NCBI RefSeq assembly: GCF_029978005.1
Contig: NZ_JARKOZ010000044.1
Coordinates: 1 to 64,000, forward strand
Direction: 5' to 3'
DNA: 64,000 bases
Source of the DNA: Solidesulfovibrio sp.
GTDB lineage: Bacteria; Desulfobacterota; Desulfovibrionia; Desulfovibrionales; Desulfovibrionaceae
Under the pieces are notes generated by a model that saw nothing but the letters and a program-made list of their open reading frames with translations, was not told where the DNA came from and did no database searches. Each line of letters begins with the position of its first letter. The stretch's first letter is position 1. Of the stretch, positions 43,921 through 51,193 are shown in pieces. A program made the position numbers and the translations under genes.

Positions 43921-44784
43921 ATGAGCAAATCCCGACTGGTCCTCATCTCCCTGGGCGTGGCCCTTTTCGCCCTGTTGCTGGTCTATTCCTACATCTACAA
44001 GCAGGAGAAGGAACTGCTGTCCCTGGCCACGCCCATCAAGGTGGTGGTGGCCGCCAAGGACATCCCCGAGGGCGTGCTGCTCGACGAAACCTTCGTGGAA
44101 ACAGTCGAGGTGCCCAAGAAGTTCGTCCAGCCCGGAGCCCTGACCCGCCCGGCCGAGGTGTTGGACCGGGTGGCGGCCGTGCCCATGCTCAAGGGCTCCC
44201 AGGTGCTGGACTCGTTTTTCCGGCCGGCGGCCGAGGAGGGGGTGGCCCGCAAGATTCCGGCCGACAAGCGCGCTTACAGCATCGCGGTCAACGACGTCAC
44301 GGCCGTGGCCGGACTGGTGCGGCCCGGCGACTTCGTGGACGTCCTGGTCACGGCGCAGACCGGCTCCATGCAGCAGGGCAAGGCCGTCGCCGAGGGCTCC
44401 ATCGCGCGGGTGCTCCTGCAGAACATCCTGGTGCTGGCCGTGAACCAGCGCTCCACGGCCGGGGCCGGCCCCCGGGTCGTCACCAGCCAGCAGGCCGCAG
44501 GCGGGCTGGCCTCCGGCGTGTCGCCGGAAAACCAGAAAAGCCAGGACGCCGTGCGCACCCTCACCCTGGCCCTGGGCGCGGAAGATGTGCAGAAGACGGC
44601 CCTGGCCCAGGAGATCGGCAGCCTGTCCGTGGCCCTGCGCAGCAGCTGGCAAAAGGCCGAGCCGCCGCTGCCCCTGGCCAACGTCAACGCCCAGCAGGTG
44701 CTCGGCACGGAGAAGACGGTGATGCCCCGCGCCCGGCCGGTCTGGACGGAATTTCGGGGCAGCGAGGAATTCCAGATGCGTTAG
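43921..44784 (+). CDS. cpaB: Flp pilus assembly protein CpaB/RcpC
   Basis: Protein of 287 aa with an N-terminal membrane helix (about 5-24). An SAF domain (about 39-100, PIKVVVAAKDIPEGVLLDET) is followed by the CpaB domain with VRPGDFVDVLVT and LALGAEDVQKTALAQEIGSL. It is a periplasmic partner of the secretin. It sits just before the secretin gene, as in most tad loci. Confidence 0.92.
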   Translation: MSKSRLVLISLGVALFALLLVYSYIYKQEKELLSLATPIKVVVAAKDIPEGVLLDETFVETVEVPKKFVQPGALTRPAEVLDRVAAVPMLKGSQVLDSFFRPAAEEGVARKIPADKRAYSIAVNDVTAVAGLVRPGDFVDVLVTAQTGSMQQGKAVAEGSIARVLLQNILVLAVNQRSTAGAGPRVVTSQQAAGGLASGVSPENQKSQDAVRTLTLALGAEDVQKTALAQEIGSLSVALRSSWQKAEPPLPLANVNAQQVLGTEKTVMPRARPVWTEFRGSEEFQMR

Positions 44785-44861
44785 CGCGGCCCACGGGTCC
44801 CTTCGCGTCGTCGGCAAACCGGTACGAAGAACGCAACCATTCCCGCGAGGTTTGAGCAAAC

Positions 44862-46310
44862 ATGAATCGGACGTCACTTGCGCGCCCGGGCGCAGCCATG
44901 GCCGCCCTGCTCGTCGCCCTGTTGTTACTGGCCGGGCCGGCATGGGCCGAGGAGCCGACCCGCATGGAAATGGCCGCGGGCCAGAGCATCCCCCTGGAAC
45001 CCGGCTTCGCCGTGGACAAGGTCGCCGTGGGCGACCCGGAGGTGCTCGGCGTGGCCAGGACCTCGGACATGTCCATGCTGGTCAACGCCAAGAAATCCGG
45101 CCAGTCCAACCTCATCATCCTGGGCACGGCCGGCCAGCAGAGGGAATACCAGGTGCGCGTGCGCTCCGGCACCCTGGACGACGAGGCCGCCGCCCTGCGC
45201 GAGATGTTCGCCGGCATGGAAGGCGTGACGGTGACGGTGCTCGGCGGGCGCATCGTGGTGTCCGGCGAGGTCTACAGCGCCGAGCACTACGACAAGGTGG
45301 CCGCCACCCTGGCCGCCATGACCGGGGCCGTCAACCAGGTGGACATGAGCCCGGTCATGAAGCGCATCCTGAGCGACCAGATCAAGAAGGAGATCAACCG
45401 GCCCGGCGTGGCGGTCAAGGCCGTGCGCAACGCCTTCATCCTCGACGGCACGGTCAGCGCCGCCGAGGACATCGAGCGGGCCCAGAAGATCGCCTCCCTG
45501 TACTCCAAGAGCGTGGTCAACACCCTGCGGGTCGCGCCCGAGCCGCCCAAGCCCTACCGCAAGCCCGAACTGATCGAAGTGACCATGCAGATCATGGAGC
45601 TGTCCAAGACCGCCCTGCGCGACCTGGGCGTGCACTGGAACCCGCTCGGCACACTCGACGCCACGGCCAACTACGATTCCGAGAAAAACGCCTCCATCGC
45701 CTCCACCGTGACCGGCACCCTGTCGAGCCTTCTGCCCAAGATGCGCCGCATCCAGGACGAAGGGCAGGGGCGCTCGCTCATGAACCAGGCGGTCATCACC
45801 AAGCAGGGCGGCGAGGCCAAGTTCTTCGCCGGCACCGAGGTCCCCATCTCCGTGGCCCAGAGCCTCGGCACCATGGGCGTGGAATACAAAAAGATCGGCA
45901 TGACGCTCAACGTCTCGCCCAACATCGACCCCTTGAGCAACATCGACACCTCGATCCACGTCGAATCGAGCTCCATCATTTCCGAAAACGCCACCACCGG
46001 CGCGCCCACCGTCAGCACCAACAACCTGTCCACGGCGCTCAACGTCGCTTCGGGCCAGAGCATCGTCCTTGGCGGGCTCATCGGCCAGCGCGAGCTGGAA
46101 GCCCTGTCCCTGTCGCCTCCGGACAACCAGCAAAGCCTGCTCCAGCTCAACCGCCGCACCAAGGCCGGCGCGGACGGCTGGGAGGTGGTGGTCTTCATCA
46201 CCCCGAGCGTCGTCTCACAGCCCGGGCAGGCGCTGGGGGACATGAAAGGCAAGGTGCAGGAGTCGTTCAAGAAAAAAGACCTCGACCGCCTGCGCAAGCA
46301 GGGCAACTGA
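44862..46310 (+). CDS. cpaC: Tad/Flp pilus secretin CpaC/RcpA
   Basis: Outer-membrane secretin of 482 aa. The signal peptide ends near AWA-E at residue 29. The N-terminal pilus-assembly domain (MEMAAGQSIPLEPGFAVDKV) and a BON-like segment lead to the secretin domain (about 240-460) with the AVITKQGGEAKFFAGTEVPI and ASGQSIVLGGLIGQRE signatures. The C-terminal tail is KKKDLDRLRKQGN. It forms the channel through which the Flp pilus leaves the cell. Confidence 0.93.
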   Translation: MNRTSLARPGAAMAALLVALLLLAGPAWAEEPTRMEMAAGQSIPLEPGFAVDKVAVGDPEVLGVARTSDMSMLVNAKKSGQSNLIILGTAGQQREYQVRVRSGTLDDEAAALREMFAGMEGVTVTVLGGRIVVSGEVYSAEHYDKVAATLAAMTGAVNQVDMSPVMKRILSDQIKKEINRPGVAVKAVRNAFILDGTVSAAEDIERAQKIASLYSKSVVNTLRVAPEPPKPYRKPELIEVTMQIMELSKTALRDLGVHWNPLGTLDATANYDSEKNASIASTVTGTLSSLLPKMRRIQDEGQGRSLMNQAVITKQGGEAKFFAGTEVPISVAQSLGTMGVEYKKIGMTLNVSPNIDPLSNIDTSIHVESSSIISENATTGAPTVSTNNLSTALNVASGQSIVLGGLIGQRELEALSLSPPDNQQSLLQLNRRTKAGADGWEVVVFITPSVVSQPGQALGDMKGKVQESFKKKDLDRLRKQGN

Positions 46311-46321
46311 CGCGGACGGCC

Positions 46322-48421
46322 ATGCCCGGCAGACTCGTTTCGTTTTACGCCTCCCGGGGCGGCGTCGGCAGGACGTTTTTGGCCGTCAACCTGGCCGTGG
46401 ACCTGCTTCTGGAGACCCGCGACACGGTGCTGCTCCTGGATCTCGGCTGTCCGTTCTCCATGGACGCGGGACAGGCGTTGGGACTTGCATCGGTCAACAC
46501 CCTGGAAGCCCTTCTGCCCACGGCCGACCGGCTGGCTCCGTCCATGCTCAAGTCCTTCGCCACCAGCCACAAAAGCGGCCTGGACGTGCTGGCCCTTTTC
46601 GGACCGCGCCGCGCGGCGGCGGTCGTGCCGCCCCCGCCCGAGGCCCTGGCCGCGCTGGTTTCCCGGCTGCTGGCCGTCTATGGCTGGGTCGTGGCCGACC
46701 TCGGGCACGGCTTCGGTCCGGCCGAGGCCCGGCTGCTCGACCTGTCCGAGGCCATCCTGGTGCCGGCCGCGCCCGATTCCCTGGACATGGCCCACGCCCT
46801 GGCCGACCTCGACTTCCTGCGGCAGTGCAACTATTCCCGCCAGGCGGTGCGGTGCGTGCTCAACCGCGTGGGCGAGGACGAGCGGATTTCCGCCCAGGCC
46901 ATGGAGCAGGCCCTGGGCCGGGAGGCCTTCGGCCGCATCCCCTACGACCGCAACGCCCCGTCCGGCCTGGCCGGGGGAAAGACCTATCCCGGCGACTACC
47001 CCCGCCACGAGATGACCAAGGCCTTCGACGCCCTGGCCCACGCCCTGGTCGCCCGCAACGGCCAGGCCCGGGTCGCGCCCGACGACAGCGGGCGGCAGGA
47101 GCCCCCGGAGGCCGCGCCCGACCTCGACGCGGTCAAGCGCGACATCCACAAGCGCCTGCTGGAAACGTTCGACCTCAAGTACGCCGACATGGAGATCGGC
47201 CAGGACCCGGCCAAGCGCGAGGAACTGCGCCAGGAGGTCACCCGGCACATCATCCTGCTCATCGACGAGAACACGGGGCTGCGCTCCCGCGAGGGCCGCG
47301 ACCGCCTGGTCGCGGAGCTGCTCCAGGACGTCCTCGGGCTGGGGCTGCTGGAGGACCTGCTGGCCGACCCGTCGATCTCCGAAATCATGGTCAACAGCCA
47401 TGACGTCATCTACGTGGAGCGCGCCGGCCGCATCGAGACCACCGAACGCCGGTTCCTGTCCGAGCCGCACCTCATGCGGGTCATCGAGCGCATCGTCGCG
47501 CCGCTCGGGCGCAAGATCGACACGGCCACGCCCATGGTGGACGCGCGCCTGGCCGACGGCTCGCGGGTCAACGCCATCATCCCGCCCCTGGCCATCAAGG
47601 GCGCGGCCCTGACCATCCGCAAGTTTCCGGAAAAAAAGCTGTCCTGCCAGGACCTCATCGGCCTCGGCACGCTGTCGCCCCAGATGGAGGCCTTCCTCCA
47701 GGCCGCGGTTCTGGCCCGGCTCAACATCCTCATCTCCGGCGGCACGGGCTCCGGCAAGACCACGCTGCTCAACATCCTGTCGGGGTTCATTCCCGTCGAC
47801 GAGCGCATCGTCACCGTGGAGGATTCGGCCGAGCTCAAGCTGCAGCAGCCCCACGTCATCACCCTGGAAGGGCGGCCGCCCAACATCGAGGGCAAGGGCG
47901 AGGTGACCATCCGCGACCTGGTGCGCAACTGCCTGCGCATGCGCCCGGACCGCATCGTGGTCGGCGAGTGCCGCGGGGCCGAGGCGCTGGACATGCTCCA
48001 GGCCATGAACACCGGCCACGACGGGTCGCTGACCACCATCCACGCCAACAGCGCCCGGGAGGCCTTGAGCCGCCTGGAGACCCTGGTCATGTACGCCGGC
48101 TACGAGCTGACCCCGAAGACCATCCGCGAGCAGGTCGTGGGGGCCATCGACCTCATCATCCAGATCAAGCGGTTCAAGGACGGCAAGCGGCGCATGGTGC
48201 AGCTGGCCGAGGTGACCGGCATGGAAGGCGACGTCGTGACCCTGGGCGACGTCTTCGTCTTCCGCCAGGAGGGCGCGCCCACGCCCCAGTCGGTGCAGGG
48301 GGCCTATGTGGCCACGGGCTACATTCCCCGCTGCCTGGCCGATTTCGAGGATCGCGGCGTGAGCGTGCCGCGGGAGATCTTCTGGACCGCCGCCACGGGG
48401 GCGGGGGAGGCGCGGCGATGA
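46322..48421 (+). CDS. TadZ-TadA fusion: ParA-like domain joined to secretion ATPase
   Basis: Protein of 699 aa that unites two Tad proteins normally made from separate genes. Residues 1-255 are TadZ/CpaE-like: the deviant Walker A reads SRGGVGRTF (Arg in place of both signature Lys) and the switch is LLDLG. From about 265 it is TadA/CpaF: SISEIMVNSHDVIYVERAG, Walker A GGTGSGKTT (about 474-482), Walker B RIVVGECRG and His box SLTTIHANS. TadA powers pilus assembly, and TadZ places the machine at the pole. No stop or frameshift lies in the joining segment. The start has only a weak GGACGG site. Confidence 0.9.
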   Translation: MPGRLVSFYASRGGVGRTFLAVNLAVDLLLETRDTVLLLDLGCPFSMDAGQALGLASVNTLEALLPTADRLAPSMLKSFATSHKSGLDVLALFGPRRAAAVVPPPPEALAALVSRLLAVYGWVVADLGHGFGPAEARLLDLSEAILVPAAPDSLDMAHALADLDFLRQCNYSRQAVRCVLNRVGEDERISAQAMEQALGREAFGRIPYDRNAPSGLAGGKTYPGDYPRHEMTKAFDALAHALVARNGQARVAPDDSGRQEPPEAAPDLDAVKRDIHKRLLETFDLKYADMEIGQDPAKREELRQEVTRHIILLIDENTGLRSREGRDRLVAELLQDVLGLGLLEDLLADPSISEIMVNSHDVIYVERAGRIETTERRFLSEPHLMRVIERIVAPLGRKIDTATPMVDARLADGSRVNAIIPPLAIKGAALTIRKFPEKKLSCQDLIGLGTLSPQMEAFLQAAVLARLNILISGGTGSGKTTLLNILSGFIPVDERIVTVEDSAELKLQQPHVITLEGRPPNIEGKGEVTIRDLVRNCLRMRPDRIVVGECRGAEALDMLQAMNTGHDGSLTTIHANSAREALSRLETLVMYAGYELTPKTIREQVVGAIDLIIQIKRFKDGKRRMVQLAEVTGMEGDVVTLGDVFVFRQEGAPTPQSVQGAYVATGYIPRCLADFEDRGVSVPREIFWTAATGAGEARR

Positions 48422-49650
48422 TGCTGCTGCTGTTGTTCCTGCTGCTTCTCGCCCTGTTCTGGTTCACGTTCTGGCTGTGGCTCTCCGCGCTGACGGCCGC
48501 CGGCCCCTTGGGGCGGCTTTCGCCCCTGGACGCCAAGGTCCAGGCCCTGGTGGCCCGCCTCGATGACATGTTCATCCCGGTTCCGGCCCGGACGGTCAGG
48601 ACGGCCGTCGTCGTCCTGGTCCTTTTTGGCGGCGTCGCGGGATTCCTTCTGCCCGGGGCGGCCACGGAGATCGAACGCCACGCCATCGACCAGGCCGTGC
48701 AGCTCAACCGGGAAGGCAATTACGAAGGCGCCCTGGCCGCGCTTTCCCGCTACGAATCCTCGGCCTCGGCCCTGGCCCACAACGAGATGGGCGTGGCCTA
48801 CCTGGCCACGGGCAACCTCGACCTGGCCGAGAAAGCCTTCGCCAGGGCCGTGGACCTTGCGCCCAACTACGCCAAGGCCCAGGCCAACCTGGCCACGGTC
48901 TACGGCCTTCGGGGCGAGACGGCCAAGCAGGCCTTCGCCCAGTCCCGGGCCCGGGCCGTGGAACGGCTGCCGCTGTCCCCGGCGGACATCTATCCGCCCA
49001 CGGCGGGGCTTTTCTCCCACCTTTTCCTGCGCCTGTTCACCATGGCGGCCTTCGCCTGGGCCGCCTGGCGTCTGCCCGAGCTCGGCGTGCGCCTCCTGCG
49101 GCGGCGGCGGGCCGGGCAGTTCGAGACCCAGCTGGCCGACGGGCTGGTCATGACGGCCAACGCCCTGCGGGCCGGCTTCAGCCTGCTCCAGGCCCTGGAC
49201 CTCACGGCGCAAAAAGCCCCCGCGCCCCTGTCCCAGGAGTTCGGGCTGCTGCTCAAGGAACACCGCCTGGGCGCGGACCTGAGCGATACCCTGCGCCACT
49301 TGGCCGAGCGGGTGGATTCGCCCGACTCCCGCATCTTCGCCAATTCCGTCGTCATCCTGCGGGAGACCGGCGGCAACCTGACGGAGATCTTCGACACCCT
49401 GGCGGCGACCATCCAGGAGCGCAAGCGGGTCATGAAGAAGATCCGGGCCATGACCGCCGAAGGCGAGACCCAGGCCTATTTCCTGGCCGCCCTGCCGGTG
49501 GTGCTCGGCGTCGTCCTGTACCAGCTCGACCCCAAATCCATTTCGCTTTTCTTCACCACCTTCGGCGGCTGGCTCATGCTCCTGGGCATGGCCCTTATGG
49601 AAGTCGTGGGGCTTTCGCTCATGCTGCGCATCGTCAAGGTGAAGGTCTAG
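48418..49650 (+). CDS. tadB: TadB-like inner-membrane platform protein with inserted TPR domain
   Basis: Protein of 410 aa whose start ATG 48418 overlaps the previous stop by 4 bases. The C-terminal part (about 225-400) is the T2SSF/TadB platform domain (FETQLADGLVMTANALRAGF, SVVILRETGGNLTEIFDTLA) with two closing helices. Instead of the short loop usual between TadB's first helices there are about 90 residues of TPR sequence (about 85-165, EMGVAYLATGNLDLAEKAFA, LAPNYAKAQANLATVYGL) between helices at about 62-80 and 200-220. The missing separate TadD (a TPR lipoprotein) may be functionally replaced by this insert. Confidence 0.85.
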   Translation: MMLLLLFLLLLALFWFTFWLWLSALTAAGPLGRLSPLDAKVQALVARLDDMFIPVPARTVRTAVVVLVLFGGVAGFLLPGAATEIERHAIDQAVQLNREGNYEGALAALSRYESSASALAHNEMGVAYLATGNLDLAEKAFARAVDLAPNYAKAQANLATVYGLRGETAKQAFAQSRARAVERLPLSPADIYPPTAGLFSHLFLRLFTMAAFAWAAWRLPELGVRLLRRRRAGQFETQLADGLVMTANALRAGFSLLQALDLTAQKAPAPLSQEFGLLLKEHRLGADLSDTLRHLAERVDSPDSRIFANSVVILRETGGNLTEIFDTLAATIQERKRVMKKIRAMTAEGETQAYFLAALPVVLGVVLYQLDPKSISLFFTTFGGWLMLLGMALMEVVGLSLMLRIVKVKV

Positions 49651-49660
49651 GGAGGTCGCC

Positions 49661-50581
49661 ATGGCGTGGTGCTGCCGCCTGACGCCGGCGTGGCTGGGAT
49701 GCGCGGTCCTGATGGTCCTGGTCGGCCTTGCCGCCGAGCCCCGGGCGCAGACGCCGCAAGGGGACAAATCCCTCACCCGGGCCGTGGACCGGGGCGTGCG
49801 CTCCGCCGGCGGCAAGTCCGGCCAGGCGGCCCAGGGGCCGCCGCGCATGGAGATCAAGGAGACGCCCCAGGGACAGCTGCTGGTCCCCGGCCCGGCCCAG
49901 GGTGCACCGGCCAAGGCGTCCGGGGGAGGCAGGGGACGCGAGGCGTCCGGGCAGAAAAACGTGTCCCGGCAGGCGGCCCCGACGCGCCAGGCCGCGCCCC
50001 AGGCGCGCAAGGTCGAGGCGGCAAGCGCCGCGCAAAAGCAGGCCGTCCCCGAGCGGAAGGCTCCGGACCGGCGCGACGTCGAGGCCCGGGAAGGCCCCGA
50101 CCAGCAGAAGCTCGAAGCCCGGTCCCCGGCGGAAAAACAGAAGATCGAGGCCCAAAAGGCCGCGGAAAGCAAGCAGGTCGAGGCGCAGAAGGCCTCGGAA
50201 AAACAGAAGATCGAGGCGCTCAAGCCCCCCGAGGCCCAGGCCCTCGAGGCCCAGAAGGCGGGAGGGGCGCAAAAGGTCCAGGCCCAGGAAATCACCTCCC
50301 AGGACAAGCCCCAGGCCCAGGAGATCAAGGCCCAGGACAAACCCAGGGCCCAGGAGATCAAAAGCCAGGACAAGCCCAAGGCCCAGGACGGCCCCAAGGC
50401 CCAGGACGCGCCCAAAGCGCAGGAAATCGAGGCCCAGGACGAACCCGACGCCCAGGAGATGGAAGCCAAGGACGAGCCCGACGCCAAGGAGATCGAGGCC
50501 AAGGACGCTCCCGACGCCAAGGATGCCGCCAAGCAGCAGAGCATCAAGCAGCAAAGCGCCCCGAAAATGCAGAAGTTTTGA
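49661..50581 (+). CDS. Secreted low-complexity protein with 11-residue repeats
   Basis: Protein of 306 aa with a signal peptide (helix about 10-28, cleavage near PRAQ). GGGAGG precedes the ATG. Most of the mature chain is Ala/Gln/Lys/Glu/Asp/Pro-rich. From about residue 208 it is built of near-perfect 11-residue units of the type AQEIKSQDKPK, drifting to AKEIEAKDAPD. Earlier parts hold looser 11-mers such as KIEAQKAAESK. Eleven residues are three turns of a slightly left-handed helix, so an extended rod or coiled coil is likely. No homologous family comes to mind. Confidence 0.75.
   Translation: MAWCCRLTPAWLGCAVLMVLVGLAAEPRAQTPQGDKSLTRAVDRGVRSAGGKSGQAAQGPPRMEIKETPQGQLLVPGPAQGAPAKASGGGRGREASGQKNVSRQAAPTRQAAPQARKVEAASAAQKQAVPERKAPDRRDVEAREGPDQQKLEARSPAEKQKIEAQKAAESKQVEAQKASEKQKIEALKPPEAQALEAQKAGGAQKVQAQEITSQDKPQAQEIKAQDKPRAQEIKSQDKPKAQDGPKAQDAPKAQEIEAQDEPDAQEMEAKDEPDAKEIEAKDAPDAKDAAKQQSIKQQSAPKMQKF
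50281..50530 (+). repeat. 33-bp tandem coding repeats
   Basis: About seven in-frame units of roughly 33 bases (core GCCCAGGAGATCAAGGCCCA) encode the 11-residue repeats. Later units diverge. Such arrays can gain or lose copies between strains. Confidence 0.7.
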
Positions 50582-50652
50582 CAAGCGCCGCCAGTCGCCG
50601 GACCCGCCCGCGCCCTGCGACGACAACGAAACCACGTGCCAAGGAGTATCTC

Positions 50653-51168
50653 ATGCCGCGCCCCGCGAAACCGAACCTTGTCGGCCTGCTCGCCGTCTGC
50701 GCCGTCTGCCTGCTGTGCGCCTGCGCCCGCAAGGCCCCGCCGCCGCCGGACATCGTGCAGGTGACCGCCGAGAACTATACCGAGGAAGTGCTGCGCGAAC
50801 CCGGACCGACCCTGCTGCTCTTCCATAACCCCCAGGCGGCCCAATCCCAGGAAATGTACAAGCTCCTCGGCTGGTTGGCCCAGACCTACAAGGGACAGCT
50901 CAAATTCTGCGCCTTCGCCTGGGACACCAGCGCCGACCCCGCGCCGTACCGCCTGGAGATGCTGCCCACCCTGGTCCTGTTCCGCAACGGCTGGGAGATC
51001 GACCGCATGCGGGGCATCCCCGCCACGATGGAAGAGCGCAGGGGACTCCCCGACGACCTCGAATTGTGGCTGCTGCGCACCGGGCTCGACCGTGCGTACG
51101 ATCCGCGCTTCCAGGCCCAGTTCAGCTACCGCTTCGACAACGGCAACACGTTGCAGGTCGGCAACTAG
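50653..51168 (+). CDS. Thioredoxin-fold lipoprotein lacking the CxxC
   Basis: Protein of 171 aa with a lipoprotein signal (LLCAC lipobox). The core follows the thioredoxin pattern: TLLLFHNPQAAQSQEMYKLL where WCGPC should be, then the cis-Pro strand MLPTLVLFRNG with the usual WEIDRMRG end. The redox cysteines are replaced by N-P-Q-A, so it cannot catalyse disulfide exchange and is more likely a scaffold or assembly chaperone. AAGGAG precedes the ATG at 50653. It lies between the repeat protein and a second ATPase. Confidence 0.75.
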   Translation: MPRPAKPNLVGLLAVCAVCLLCACARKAPPPPDIVQVTAENYTEEVLREPGPTLLLFHNPQAAQSQEMYKLLGWLAQTYKGQLKFCAFAWDTSADPAPYRLEMLPTLVLFRNGWEIDRMRGIPATMEERRGLPDDLELWLLRTGLDRAYDPRFQAQFSYRFDNGNTLQVGN

Positions 51169-51193
51169 TCCGGCCGCAGGGAATGTGACCGGC

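Noticed and set aside
45671-48043. A 790-codon minus-strand frame opposite the secretin and TadZA genes
   Set aside because: It is antisense to clear coding sequence and has no motif or ribosome site.
50281-50530. CRISPR-like array
   Set aside because: The repeats are contiguous, in frame and drift within a coding sequence; there are no spacers.
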